60,909 nucleotides of DNA, from contig DATILL010000110.1 of the NCBI GenBank assembly GCA_035476575.1, forward strand, positions 1 to 60,909. The letters run 5' to 3'. Source of the stretch: DATILL01 sp035476575. Its GTDB lineage: Bacteria > Actinomycetota > Actinomycetes > Mycobacteriales > JACQDL01. Under the pieces are notes generated by a model. The model was not told the DNA's origin and searched no databases. It saw nothing but the letters and a program-made list of their open reading frames with translations. The position numbers and the translations under genes are program-made. The first letter of the stretch is position 1. Every line of letters begins with the position of its first letter. This document shows positions 1 to 8,531 of the stretch, in pieces.

Positions 1-134
1 TGATCGAACGCGCGATCGCGAACTTCAAGACCTGGCGGTGCATGCACACCGACTACCGCCGACCGCTATCCACCTACGCCACAGCCTTCCGCGCCGTCCG
101 AACACTTCACTTCTTCACACTGCGTTTTGCATAA
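1..134 (+). mobile_element. C-terminal end of an IS5-type DDE transposase (truncated by window edge)
   Basis: Reading from base 3, the frame gives 43 residues beginning IERAIANFKTW, continuing HTDYRRPLSTY and ending LHFFTLRFA before TAA at 132-134. This matches the usual tail of IS5-group (DDE_Tnp_4-like) transposases of actinomycetes, where the Glu near the start of the visible part would be the last acid of the DDE triad. The rest of the element lies left of the window. The outer inverted repeat should lie just after base 134 but cannot be fixed without the other end. It directly abuts the nuclease-like/vWA gene. Confidence 0.72.
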
Positions 135-145
135 CCCTCAATGGG

Positions 146-1171
146 GTGTGGGTCCTGTCCGTCGGCGCGACAGACGACCCCGTCGCGTCACTGCGTCACC
201 ACAATGACCCCTCGGTGGAACTCGCCGTATGGCGGGAACCGCGACGATCTACGGCATCCGGCATACTCACTCCGGATGTCACCGTTTCAACGACAGGCGT
301 GTTTCCCCGCGACCTTCTCGTGATCGAGGCAAAGGATCGACAGCCAATGCCAGCGGGTTCTATTGACCGCGTTTTCGGCTCTGATCAGTCAAGCGCCGCC
401 CATCGAACCGCCCTCGGCGTCGCGAAGCGATACGCCATCGGGCTCCGCCCCCTCGCCACATGGGTATGCAACCACTGCGACTTCAGGCAGCCGGTCGATC
501 CCGATACAAACCACGGCGACAGCTGGACCCGCATCCACATCGCAGCACAGTTTCGACCCGGGAATGTGCCCTCCAGCTTCACCGAATCCGTTCGTATCGC
601 TCTGATGCCGCCATCAGACGTCCCCGTCCGCAGAGCCTTCGGGGCTGGGCACTTCAAGTCTGGCTTTGTCCTCGTGGTCGACGTCACCGCAAGCATGACG
701 AGGGTCCTAGACGAAGCCCTCCGTCTACTCGTAACACACGCCGATACCATGCGCTTCGACGAGTACCGTGCCATCCTTTACACCGACCACGGTGCGCACG
801 AGCCGTTCCTCGTGCGCAAGCTGGGTCCGCTGAACGACCTTACAGCTCTCATCGCCCTCATCACCTCGACAGCGCACGGACATGGTGGCGATAACGACGA
901 AGCACTCGAGGACGCCATGGAGAGATGCCGCGAACTCTCTGAGGATATCGGACCGCAGTCGTTCCTGGTCCTCACCGACGCCGCCCCACACCGGACCAGG
1001 GAATGCCCCTACCACCTCGACTATGCTCGGGAAGTACAGGCGATCCTGAGCACTGGCTCCCGAATTCTGATCGCTAGCGATTGGCTCAAACATGACGATC
1101 GAACGAAAGTCGACGTGGCGGGGGTGGACGGCTTCCGTCTGGCACCGCTCACGGAACTGATTGCGCCCTGA
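146..1171 (+). CDS. PD-(D/E)XK-like / von Willebrand A domain protein, probably N-terminally truncated
   Basis: About 341 residues from a GTG at 146; the frame stays open further upstream, so the start is uncertain and no ribosome binding site is visible. Residues 44-63 hold a TPD..., then IEAKD pattern (Asp44, Glu61, Lys63) that resembles the PD-(D/E)XK nuclease core. A Cys-x2-Cys (TWVCNHCDF) follows at about 107-110. Residues 174-330 look like a vWA domain: a hydrophobic strand into DVTAS (Asp179, Thr181, Ser183, a MIDAS-type metal site) and a later LTDAAPH strand. The gene starts at the transposase end, so its N-terminus was probably lost by insertion. Base composition is visibly less GC-rich than the neighbours. 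Nuclease activity and any defence role are inference. Confidence 0.5.
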   Translation: MWVLSVGATDDPVASLRHHNDPSVELAVWREPRRSTASGILTPDVTVSTTGVFPRDLLVIEAKDRQPMPAGSIDRVFGSDQSSAAHRTALGVAKRYAIGLRPLATWVCNHCDFRQPVDPDTNHGDSWTRIHIAAQFRPGNVPSSFTESVRIALMPPSDVPVRRAFGAGHFKSGFVLVVDVTASMTRVLDEALRLLVTHADTMRFDEYRAILYTDHGAHEPFLVRKLGPLNDLTALIALITSTAHGHGGDNDEALEDAMERCRELSEDIGPQSFLVLTDAAPHRTRECPYHLDYAREVQAILSTGSRILIASDWLKHDDRTKVDVAGVDGFRLAPLTELIAP

Positions 1172-1403
1172 ACCGAAGGTCAACACCCTAACCTGGTGGT
1201 CAATCCATTCACTTTAGAACGACATGTCCTGTCCAGCTACGTAAACGCAAGCCGAGCCGGACGCTGTCGCCGAGCGGCTGAACGGTTGACCATGCGACTC
1301 GCTAAACTGGATGATACCAACCGAAACACGACGATTTCCTGCTCAATCGCGCTGGTGAACCGACCGGTTGATTCCAAGAACCCGAGCCAGCTCATACAAC
1401 CGA
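1172..1403. other. Intergenic stretch, nothing recognised
   Basis: Lower-GC DNA between the vWA gene and the uracil-DNA glycosylase. A 74-codon plus-strand reading frame at 1196 has no recognisable family and no convincing ribosome binding site. No tRNA or clear inverted repeat was seen. It probably belongs to the same acquired block as 1-1171. Confidence 0.4.
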
Positions 1404-2060
1404 TCAGCCCAGGAGGGTAGCGGCGAGTCGCAGGTCCTCGGCGAGCGCGGCCCGCGGGACGCCGTCCGGGCCGAACCGGATCGCGGCCGACGGATGGTAC
1501 GTCGGCAGGATCCGCTGTCCGTCGACCTCGTGCACCGCGCCGCGGACGGCGGCCAGCGTGACCCTCCTGCCCAGGAACAGCACCGCCGCCGTCAGCCCGA
1601 GCGTGACCACCAGCTCGGGCTGAACCAGCTCCAGCGAACGGTCCAGCCAGCCGCGGCAGCGGGTTGCCTCCTCCGGCCGGGGCGGGCGGTTGCCGGGCGG
1701 CCGGCAGCGCAGCACGTTGAGTACGGCGGCCTCGGCGCGGTCCAGCCCGGCCGCGGCGAGCAGCCCGTCCAGCAGCCGCCCGGCCCGCCCGACGAACGGT
1801 CGCCCGGCCGCGTCCTCCTCCGCCCCGGGCGCCTCGCCGACCAGCGCCAGCCGAGCCCGCGCCGGCCCACCCGCCGGCACGTCGCCGACCACCACCTGGC
1901 CGCGGTATGCCGCCAGCTCCGGGCAGGCGGTGCAGCGCCGGACCGTGGCGGCCAGCTCGGGCCAGGTCCGGCAGGCGTGCGCGGCCTCGGCGACCTCCAG
2001 CGCACCCGGCACCAGCCGGACCCGCGGCCCGCCCGGGCGGCCCCTGCCCGCCAGGCTCAC
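1404..2060 (-). CDS. Uracil-DNA glycosylase, family 4 (iron-sulfur type)
   Basis: 218 residues. The enzyme removes uracil from DNA at the start of base-excision repair. Visible signatures are GEAPG at 75-79 followed by EEDAAGRPFVGRAG, and the HPSA motif at 189-192 that closes on the flipped base. Cys43, Cys46, Cys119 and Cys135 have the spacing expected for the [4Fe-4S] cluster of family 4 enzymes (UdgA). The length fits the family. The gene follows the alpha/beta hydrolase on the same strand with a gap of 7 bases, so it is probably the last gene of the alr transcription unit. Confidence 0.9.
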   Translation of the reverse strand: MSLAGRGRPGGPRVRLVPGALEVAEAAHACRTWPELAATVRRCTACPELAAYRGQVVVGDVPAGGPARARLALVGEAPGAEEDAAGRPFVGRAGRLLDGLLAAAGLDRAEAAVLNVLRCRPPGNRPPRPEEATRCRGWLDRSLELVQPELVVTLGLTAAVLFLGRRVTLAAVRGAVHEVDGQRILPTYHPSAAIRFGPDGVPRAALAEDLRLAATLLG

Positions 2061-2067
2061 CGAGGAC

Positions 2068-3195
2068 TCACACCTTGCGCCAGGAATGCCACCACCGGCC
2101 GCCGTTGGCCTGCCGGTAGGCGCGGTGCACGAACGCCCGCAGCCGCAGGTTGACCACCGGCGCCCGTTCCATGATCACCAGGTGGCCGGCGCCCTCGACC
2201 TCGACCAGCTCAGCGTCCGGCAGCGCCTCGGCGATGGCCCGGCTGTGCGAGGCCGGCGTCACGACGTCCCGCTCGCCCACCAGGACCAGCACCGGGATGC
2301 CGCGCAGCACCGGCAGCGCGTGCAGCTTGTCGTGCTCGACCAGCGCCGGGTAGAAGTCGGCGATGACGTGGATCGGCGTACCGGCGATCATGTCCGCGAC
2401 GTAGTCGACCTGGGCGCTGCTGGCGTCCTTCGAGCCGAAGCCCATCCGGCGGACGAACAGCCAGACCAGGTCGCCGCCGACGTGCCGGCCCCGCTCCGCC
2501 ATCCGGGCCCGGCGGCGGAGCTGGCTGACCAGCCGGGGCAGCACCGGGTTCTTGGCCCGGGCCAGCAGCGCCGGCAGCCCGAACGTCACCTCGGCGAGCT
2601 TGCCTGTGCTGGTCGACAGCAGCGCCACGCCGACGATCCGCTCGCCGAACAACTCCGGATGAGCCTCGGCCAGCGCCATGATCGTCATACCGCCCATCGA
2701 GTGCCCGACCAGCACCACCGGGGTGGGGGCGTGCCTGCCGCCGGGCTCCGCGCCGAGGTCGCGCAGCACGGTGTACAGGTCGGCGCCGAGCTGGTCGATC
2801 GTGCAGCCGTCCGGCGCCGAGCCGGCGGACCGGCCGTGCCCGCGCTGGTCGTAGAAGACCATCCGCAGCGCGGGCCTGACCGTGTCGGCCAGGCCGAGCC
2901 GCTGGTAGTGCCAACAGCCGAGGGACAAGCAGTAGCCGTGCACGAACAGCACCGTCAGCGGGGCGTCCGCCGGCCCGACCTCCTCCAGGTACAGCGGGGT
3001 GCCGTCGTCGGCCGTGACGGTACGGCGCCGGTCGGGTGCGAGCCGGCCGAACGGCTCGCCGGCCTCGGTGTCTGGCCCGGTGCGGCGGCTCCGGCCGATG
3101 GCGTACCGCCCGAGCGCGATCCCGGCGGCCGCCGCGGCGGCGCCGGCCCCGGCCATGCCGCCGGCGATCCCGACCCGGTGGGTGGTCCGGCTCAC
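2068..3195 (-). CDS. Membrane-anchored alpha/beta hydrolase
   Basis: 375 residues. An Ala/Gly-rich hydrophobic segment at about 8-28 looks like an N-terminal membrane anchor. The catalytic domain shows FVHGYCLS (oxyanion loop), GHSMGG with nucleophile Ser166, a later GERDVV Asp and a GAGH motif carrying the His. The substrate cannot be told from sequence. The start codon overlaps the alr stop by 4 bases (3192-3195, ATGA type), so the two are translationally coupled. The pairing of alr with an alpha/beta hydrolase is common in actinobacteria. Confidence 0.88.
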   Translation of the reverse strand: MSRTTHRVGIAGGMAGAGAAAAAAGIALGRYAIGRSRRTGPDTEAGEPFGRLAPDRRRTVTADDGTPLYLEEVGPADAPLTVLFVHGYCLSLGCWHYQRLGLADTVRPALRMVFYDQRGHGRSAGSAPDGCTIDQLGADLYTVLRDLGAEPGGRHAPTPVVLVGHSMGGMTIMALAEAHPELFGERIVGVALLSTSTGKLAEVTFGLPALLARAKNPVLPRLVSQLRRRARMAERGRHVGGDLVWLFVRRMGFGSKDASSAQVDYVADMIAGTPIHVIADFYPALVEHDKLHALPVLRGIPVLVLVGERDVVTPASHSRAIAEALPDAELVEVEGAGHLVIMERAPVVNLRLRAFVHRAYRQANGGRWWHSWRKV

Positions 3196-4331
3196 GGCGC
3201 GTTCCCGCGGGTCACCGGCGTGCTCCCGGAGTAGCTGCGGGGCACCCTGGCGCCGACGCGGGTGACGATCTCGTAGGAGATGGTGTCAAGCGCGTCGGCC
3301 CACTCCTGGGCGGTCGGCTCGCCGTCGTGGCCGGGGCCGAACAGCACGACCTCGTCGCCGGCCTGGACCGGGTCGGTGCCGACGTCCAGCATGAACTGGT
3401 CCATGCAGACCCGGCCGGCGATCCGCCGTCGCCGGCCAGCCAGCCACACCTCGGCGGTGTTGGTGGCGCTGCGCGGCACGCCGTCGGCGTACCCGAGGGG
3501 GACCAGCGCCAGCGTGGCCCCCCGGTCGGTGTGGTACTGGTGGCCGTAGGAGACTCCCGTGCCGGCCGCCACCCGCTTGGTCAGTGCCAGGTGGCTGGCC
3601 AGCGTCATCGCCGGGACCAGGCCTGGTGGCCGGGCCGGCGGGGTCGGCGACAGCCCGTACACCGCAATGCCGGGCCGGACCAGGTCGAAGTGGGCGTCCG
3701 GCAGGGTCAGGGTGGCGGCGGAGTTGGCCAGGTGCCGGAGGTGGGGCACGACGCCGAGGTCCTTGGCGATCTCCAACGCGGCGCGGAAGGCGTCGATCTG
3801 GTGGGTGTTGGTGGGGTGGTGGGGTGTGTCGGCGTAGGTGAAGTGGCTCCAGATGCCGATGATCTGGACGGTGCCCTCGGCCGCCGCCTCGGCCGCGGCA
3901 GTGACCAGCTCTGGCCAGTCGGCCGGGGTGGCGCCGCCGCGGGCCAACCCAGTGTCGACCTTCAGGTGCACCCGGGCGGTCCGGCCGGCGGTCTGGGCGG
4001 CGACGACGATCTCGGCCAGGCCCCACACCGCGGCGGCGGACAGGTCGATGTCGGCCGCGACGGCGGCGGTCAGGTTCTCGCCGGGTGTGGCCAGCCAGGA
4101 CAGGATAGGCGCGGTGATGCCGGCCTGGCGCAGCGCCAGCGCCTCCTCGGCGAACGCGGTGCCCAGCCAGGTCGCCCCGCCGGCCAGCGCCGCCCGCGCG
4201 GCCGGTACCAGGCCGTGGCCGTAGCCGTCCGCCTTCACCACGGCCAGCACGTCGGCCGGGGTGGCGGCGCGCAGCGTCTCGACGTTTGCCCGGATGGCGG
4301 CTAGGTCAATGCGCGCCTCGCTACGCTGCAT
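3192..4331 (-). CDS. alr: Alanine racemase
   Basis: 379 residues. PLP enzyme converting L-alanine to D-alanine for peptidoglycan. The PLP lysine is Lys33 in VVKADGYGHG. The second catalytic residue, Tyr, lies in the GVSYGHQY segment, followed by the VPLGYADGVPR and RVCMDQFM motifs typical of the C-terminal domain. A GGAG ribosome binding site lies a few bases before the ATG. It is the first gene of an alr-hydrolase-UDG unit. The 210-bp upstream region is almost wholly made of the 50-bp repeats described separately, which may carry its regulation. Confidence 0.95.
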   Translation of the reverse strand: MQRSEARIDLAAIRANVETLRAATPADVLAVVKADGYGHGLVPAARAALAGGATWLGTAFAEEALALRQAGITAPILSWLATPGENLTAAVAADIDLSAAAVWGLAEIVVAAQTAGRTARVHLKVDTGLARGGATPADWPELVTAAAEAAAEGTVQIIGIWSHFTYADTPHHPTNTHQIDAFRAALEIAKDLGVVPHLRHLANSAATLTLPDAHFDLVRPGIAVYGLSPTPPARPPGLVPAMTLASHLALTKRVAAGTGVSYGHQYHTDRGATLALVPLGYADGVPRSATNTAEVWLAGRRRRIAGRVCMDQFMLDVGTDPVQAGDEVVLFGPGHDGEPTAQEWADALDTISYEIVTRVGARVPRSYSGSTPVTRGNAP

Positions 4332-4350
4332 CGCTCCATTCTCTCAAACA

Positions 4351-4541
4351 GTGTGGTCACCTGTGCGCCTTGTGGTGACCTCTCGTTGCTGCAGACCAAC
4401 AAGAGGTCACCACAACGCCGAGAGGTGACCACACGTCGGGCCAGACCAACAAGAGGTCACCACAAGGCGTGTAGGTGACCACACGGGTAGCCAGACCAAC
4501 GAAAGGTGACCACAACGCCGAGAGGTGACCACACCGGGAGT
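4351..4541. repeat. Array of 50-bp repeats, one inverted and three direct copies
   Basis: Three direct copies begin with CAGACCAAC at 4392, 4442 and 4492, exactly 50 bp apart. A fourth, partial copy at 4351-4394 is in reverse orientation, so the array is head-to-head about the first direct copy. In copies one and two each unit contains GGTCACC and, 13 bases later, GGTGACC, its reverse complement, so each could fold into a hairpin. The third copy has GGTGACC at both places and would not fold that way. It fills the space between the ends of nnr and alr. Function unknown. Confidence 0.85.
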
Positions 4542-6049
4542 CAGCGGGGGGCGGGAGAGGATACGGCACGGCGGTAGGCGGCAGGTACGGCGGCCAGCAC
4601 GTCGGCCGCCGTGGGTACGCCGTGCTCGGCCGCCAGCTCGCCGGCCACCCCGTGCACGTACGTACCCGCCGCCGCAGCCAGCGCCACGTCGGGCCCGGCG
4701 CCGCCGCCCCGGCCACCCCACGCGGCCAGCAGCGCGCCGATCATGCCGGCCAGGACGTCGCCGCTGCCCGCGGTGGCCAGCCACGGCGTGCCGCACCGGT
4801 CGACGTACGCGGTGCCATCCGGCCGGGCGACCAGCGTGGCGTCCCCCTTGAGCAGCACCGCGCAGCCGAGCCGCCGGGCTGCCCGCCGGACCACACCCAG
4901 CCGGTCCTCGCCCGGCTCGAACCCGGCGATCCGGGCGAGCTCCCGGTCGTGCGGGGTGATCAGGCTGGGCGCCGCCCGCTGGGCCAGGGCGTCCGGCGTC
5001 GCGGCGAGCAGGGTGATGCCGTCGGCGTCAACCACCACCGGCACGTCGGACGCCAGCACGTCGTCGAGGATCTCCCGGGCCGCGGCATCGGTGCCCAGCC
5101 CCGGCCCCACCACCCAGGCCTGCACCCGGCCGGCCCGCGACGGCAACCCGTCGGCGACCACCACCTCGGGGTGCCGCGACCGGACCAGGTCCGCCGCCGC
5201 ACCGACGTAGCGCACCATCCCGGCTGGCCCGTGCACGGCGGCGCCGACCGTGAGCAGCCCGGCCCCGGTGTACCCCGCCGAGCCGGCCGCGACGCCCACT
5301 ACACCCCGGGTGTACTTGTCATCCGCCGGCCCGGGCACCGGCACCAGGCCGGGCAGGTCACCGACCGTGAGAATCGCCAGGTCCGGCCACGGCAGGTACG
5401 GCGCCAGCCCGATGTCGACCAGCACCACCCGGCCGGAGGTGACCGCGCCAGGACCGACCACCAGGCCGGGCTTGTAGCAGCCGAACGTGACCGTGACGTC
5501 GGCCTCGAACGCCGCTCCCGCCACCGCCCCGGTGTCACTGTCCACTCCGGACGGTACATCGACCGCGACCCGCACCGCGCCGGACTCGCGAGCCACCTCG
5601 GCCAGGCTGGCCGCCGCGGGCCGGAGCCCGCCCCGCCCCCCGATCCCGACGATCCCGTCGACCACCAGGTCGGCCCGGGAGAGTGCGGCCACGGCCTCGT
5701 CCGCGGACCGGCCCCCCGCCGGGACGACCCACCCCCGGGCAGCCCGCAGCTCGGCCACCCCCCCGGCATGCGCCCGGTCCGGGTCCAGGAGGACGGCGAT
5801 GACGTGCGCTCCCCACCGAGCCAGCGTCGCGCCCGCGTACAGCGCGTCCCCGCCGTTGTTCCCAGCGCCCACCAGCAGCACGACCCGGGCGCCGTACACC
5901 CGCCGCGTCCCCACGCCCCGGGCGCAGAGCCGCGCGCAGTGGACCGCCAGGCCGTACGCCGCACGCCGCATCAGCGCGCCCTCCGGCAGCGTGGCCAGCA
6001 GCGCCTCCTCGGCGGCCCGCACCTCGGCCACCGGCCAGACGCCGTCCAC
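4541..6049 (-). CDS. nnr: Bifunctional NAD(P)H-hydrate epimerase / ADP-dependent NAD(P)H-hydrate dehydratase
   Basis: 502 residues, GTG start. Repairs damaged (hydrated) NADH and NADPH. The N-terminal YjeF_N epimerase half carries VGAGNNGGDAL at 60-70. The C-terminal ribokinase-like dehydratase half has DADGITLL and the ATAGSGDVLAG nucleotide-binding motif in its last quarter. The start GTG shares one base with the acpS stop (TAGTG at 6047-6051), and acpS-nnr is a frequent actinobacterial pair. Its stop lies at the edge of the 50-bp repeat array. Confidence 0.93.
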   Translation of the reverse strand: MDGVWPVAEVRAAEEALLATLPEGALMRRAAYGLAVHCARLCARGVGTRRVYGARVVLLVGAGNNGGDALYAGATLARWGAHVIAVLLDPDRAHAGGVAELRAARGWVVPAGGRSADEAVAALSRADLVVDGIVGIGGRGGLRPAAASLAEVARESGAVRVAVDVPSGVDSDTGAVAGAAFEADVTVTFGCYKPGLVVGPGAVTSGRVVLVDIGLAPYLPWPDLAILTVGDLPGLVPVPGPADDKYTRGVVGVAAGSAGYTGAGLLTVGAAVHGPAGMVRYVGAAADLVRSRHPEVVVADGLPSRAGRVQAWVVGPGLGTDAAAREILDDVLASDVPVVVDADGITLLAATPDALAQRAAPSLITPHDRELARIAGFEPGEDRLGVVRRAARRLGCAVLLKGDATLVARPDGTAYVDRCGTPWLATAGSGDVLAGMIGALLAAWGGRGGGAGPDVALAAAAGTYVHGVAGELAAEHGVPTAADVLAAVPAAYRRAVSSPAPR

Positions 6050-6465
6050 TATAGACCGTCCTGCCGGGAGCCGCCGGGCTGCCCGTCCGTCACGGGCGGA
6101 CCCTCGGCGATGACCACGGCGGTGGCGACGTCGTTGTCGTGCGAGAGCGAGACGTGCCAGCGGGCGATGCCAAGCGTTGCCGCATGGGCCGCGATCGTGC
6201 CGGTCACCACCAGGATCGGCCTCCCCGCCGCACCGACGGTGATCTCCGCGTCATGCCACTCCAGCGAGCCGGGCGCGCCGACCGCCTTGGCCAGCGCCTC
6301 CTTGGCGGCGAACCGGGCGGCGAGCGACTCGGTGGTGCGTGGCCGCCCGTCCGGAGTCACCCGCTCAGCCGGCGTGAACAGCCGCTCGGCCAGGGCCGGC
6401 GTACGCGCCAGCGACGCGCCGAACCGCTGCACGCCGACCACGTCGATCCCCACTCCGACGATCAC
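6049..6465 (-). CDS. acpS: Holo-[acyl-carrier-protein] synthase
   Basis: 138 residues from a GTG at 6465, chosen because the family starts with the strand IVGVGIDVV. Transfers 4'-phosphopantetheine from CoA to acyl carrier protein. The Mg-binding Asp is in GIDVV and the conserved Glu in ARFAAKEALAKA; WHVSLSHDN lies near the end. An in-frame ATG 27 bases upstream exists but would add residues unlike the family. It overlaps nnr by one base and follows glmS at 51 bases. Confidence 0.92.
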   Translation of the reverse strand: MIVGVGIDVVGVQRFGASLARTPALAERLFTPAERVTPDGRPRTTESLAARFAAKEALAKAVGAPGSLEWHDAEITVGAAGRPILVVTGTIAAHAATLGIARWHVSLSHDNDVATAVVIAEGPPVTDGQPGGSRQDGL

Positions 6466-6516
6466 ACCGGACAGCCTGCCACGGCACCCCACATTCCGGC
6501 GATCATCGAGCTGGAG

Positions 6517-8364
6517 CTACTCGACGGTGACGGACTTAGCCAGGTTGCGCGGCTTGTCCACGTCGTACCCGCGGGCCTGGGCGATCTCGGCCGCGAGCAC
6601 CTGCAACGGCACCGTCGTCACCAGCGGGGCCAGCAGCGTCGGCGTGCATGGGACCTCGACCAGATGGTGTGCGTACGGCCGGACGGCGGCGTCGCCGTGT
6701 TCGGCGATCACAATCGTCCGGGCGCCCCGGGCCCGGATCTCCTGGATGTTCGACAGCACCTTGCTGTGCAGCACCGCCCGGCCGCGCGGCGACGGCATCA
6801 CCACCACGACCGGCAGCCCCTCCTCGATCAACGCGATCGGCCCGTGCTTGAGCTCTCCGGCCGGGAACCCCTCGGCGTGCATGTACGCCAGCTCCTTGAG
6901 CTTCAGCGCACCCTCCAGCGCCACCGGGTAGCCCAGGTGCCGGCCGAGGAACAGCACCGCCCTGGAGTGCGCAACCTCCCGGGCCAGCTCGCGCACCGGC
7001 TCCACCGTGGCCAGCACCTCGCCGATCAGCGGCGGCATCGCGGCCAGCGTCTCGAACTCCCGCGCCACCTCGTCCTCGTACTTCGTGCCCCGCGCCTGGG
7101 CCAGCCCGAGGCCGAGCAGGTACGCGGCGGTGACCTGGGACAGGAACGTCTTGGTGGCCGCGACGCCGATCTCCGGGCCGCAGCGGGTGTAGAGGACCGC
7201 GTCCGAGTCTCGTGGGATCTGCGCGCCGTTGGTGTTGCAGATGGCCAGCACGGTCGCCTTCTGCTCGCGCGCGTGCCGCACCGCCTGCAGCGTGTCGGCC
7301 GTCTCGCCGCTCTGCGAGATGGCCACGACCAGGGTGGCCCGGTCCAGCACCGGGTCGCGGTAGCGGAACTCCGAGGCCATCTCGACCTCGACCGGGACGC
7401 GGGTCCAGTGCTCGATGGCCTGCTTGGCGATCAGCCCCGCGTGGTACGCCGACCCGCAGGCCACCACGAAGACCTTGTCGACGTCGCGCAGCACCTGCTG
7501 GTCGATGCGCTCCTCGTCCAGCACGATCCGGCCATTGACCAGGTGACCACGCAGGGTGTCCTCGACGGCGGCCGGCTGCTCCTCGATCTCCTTGAGCATG
7601 AAGTACGGATGACCGCCCTTCTCCGCGGCGGCCAGGTCCCAGTTGATGGCGAAATGCTTGCCGTCGACCGGCGTGCCGGCGTAGTCGGTGACCGTGTAGC
7701 CGTCCCGGCGCGCCTCGACGACCTGGTCCTGGCCGAGCTCGACCGCGTCCCGGGTGTGCGCGATGAACGCGGACACGTCGGAGGCCAGGAACGTCTCACC
7801 CGCGCCGAGGCCGACCACGAGCGGGGAGCTGCGCCGCGCCCCGACCACCGCGTCCGGGGCGTCGGCGTGGACGGCGAGCAGGGTGAACGCGCCGTGCAGG
7901 CGCTGGCAGACCGCCCGCATCGCCGCGGTCAGGTCCGCCGCCTCACCGGCCATCTCCTCCTCCAGCAGGTGCGCCACGACCTCGGTGTCGGTCTCGCTGG
8001 CCAGCTCGTGGCCGCGCTCCTCCAGCCCGGCGCGCAGTGCCGCGAAATTCTCGATGATGCCGTTGTGGATCACGGCGATCCGGCCGGCGCAGTCCGCGTG
8101 CGGGTGTGCGTTGCGGTCGGTCGGGCCCCCGTGGGTGGCCCACCGGGTGTGCCCGATGCCGCAGCTTCCCCGGTGCACGACACCGCCGAGCTGCTTCTCC
8201 AGGTTTTCCAGCCGACCCGCCTTTCGCTCCAGCAGAATTCCGCCATTTCCATCCAACAGGGCTACTCCGGCCGAGTCATAGCCGCGATACTCCAACCGGC
8301 GTAGCCCGTCCAGGACGATGGGCTGGGCCGGCCGCTGACCGACGTACCCGATGATGCCGCACAT
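6517..8364 (-). CDS. glmS: Glutamine-fructose-6-phosphate aminotransferase (isomerizing)
   Basis: 615 residues. First step of hexosamine synthesis: fructose-6-phosphate plus glutamine to glucosamine-6-phosphate. Cys2 of MCGIIGYVG is the glutaminase nucleophile, so the start is fixed. The RWATHG motif follows, then two SIS sugar-isomerase domains (ISQSGETADT; later FLGRHLGYPVALEGALKLKE) and the C-terminal DKPRNLAKSVTVE. No Shine-Dalgarno sequence precedes the ATG. An inverted repeat and a possible -10 lie within 20 bases, suggesting a leaderless message. glmM lies close by. Confidence 0.97.
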   Translation of the reverse strand: MCGIIGYVGQRPAQPIVLDGLRRLEYRGYDSAGVALLDGNGGILLERKAGRLENLEKQLGGVVHRGSCGIGHTRWATHGGPTDRNAHPHADCAGRIAVIHNGIIENFAALRAGLEERGHELASETDTEVVAHLLEEEMAGEAADLTAAMRAVCQRLHGAFTLLAVHADAPDAVVGARRSSPLVVGLGAGETFLASDVSAFIAHTRDAVELGQDQVVEARRDGYTVTDYAGTPVDGKHFAINWDLAAAEKGGHPYFMLKEIEEQPAAVEDTLRGHLVNGRIVLDEERIDQQVLRDVDKVFVVACGSAYHAGLIAKQAIEHWTRVPVEVEMASEFRYRDPVLDRATLVVAISQSGETADTLQAVRHAREQKATVLAICNTNGAQIPRDSDAVLYTRCGPEIGVAATKTFLSQVTAAYLLGLGLAQARGTKYEDEVAREFETLAAMPPLIGEVLATVEPVRELAREVAHSRAVLFLGRHLGYPVALEGALKLKELAYMHAEGFPAGELKHGPIALIEEGLPVVVVMPSPRGRAVLHSKVLSNIQEIRARGARTIVIAEHGDAAVRPYAHHLVEVPCTPTLLAPLVTTVPLQVLAAEIAQARGYDVDKPRNLAKSVTVE

Positions 8365-8380
8365 GTTAGTGAGACTAACT
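8365..8380 (-). promoter_or_regulatory. Inverted repeat and possible -10 directly upstream of glmS
   Basis: Reading on the minus strand, GTTAGT-CTC-ACTAAC ends at the base before the glmS ATG. TAGTCT (8377-8372) fits a TAnnnT -10 element, followed by 7 bases and then the ATG. This would give a transcript starting at or next to the start codon. No good -35 was found, so it is a candidate only. Confidence 0.4.
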
Positions 8381-8531
8381 GAGCAGACAGGTCACCGATC
8401 CGTAAGGACCATTTCGACGGATTCGCCGGTCTACCCAGGCCTATGCAGCATGAACTCCTTCGAGTGGTGGCGCCACCGCTCGGGATTTTGCGATAGCTGG
8501 CAGTGCCTTCGCCCTCTGGAAGCTGGGCATA

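Noticed and set aside
1196..1420. 74-codon plus-strand frame MVNPFTLERHV...
   Set aside because: No family, no ribosome binding site, and it runs into the 3' end of the glycosylase gene.
4351..4541. 50-bp repeats considered as a CRISPR array
   Set aside because: Copies are contiguous with no variable spacers, one copy is inverted, and no cas gene is near.
6139..8304. A 721-codon plus-strand frame opposite glmS and acpS
   Set aside because: Fully antisense to two recognised enzymes; no ribosome binding site or domain.
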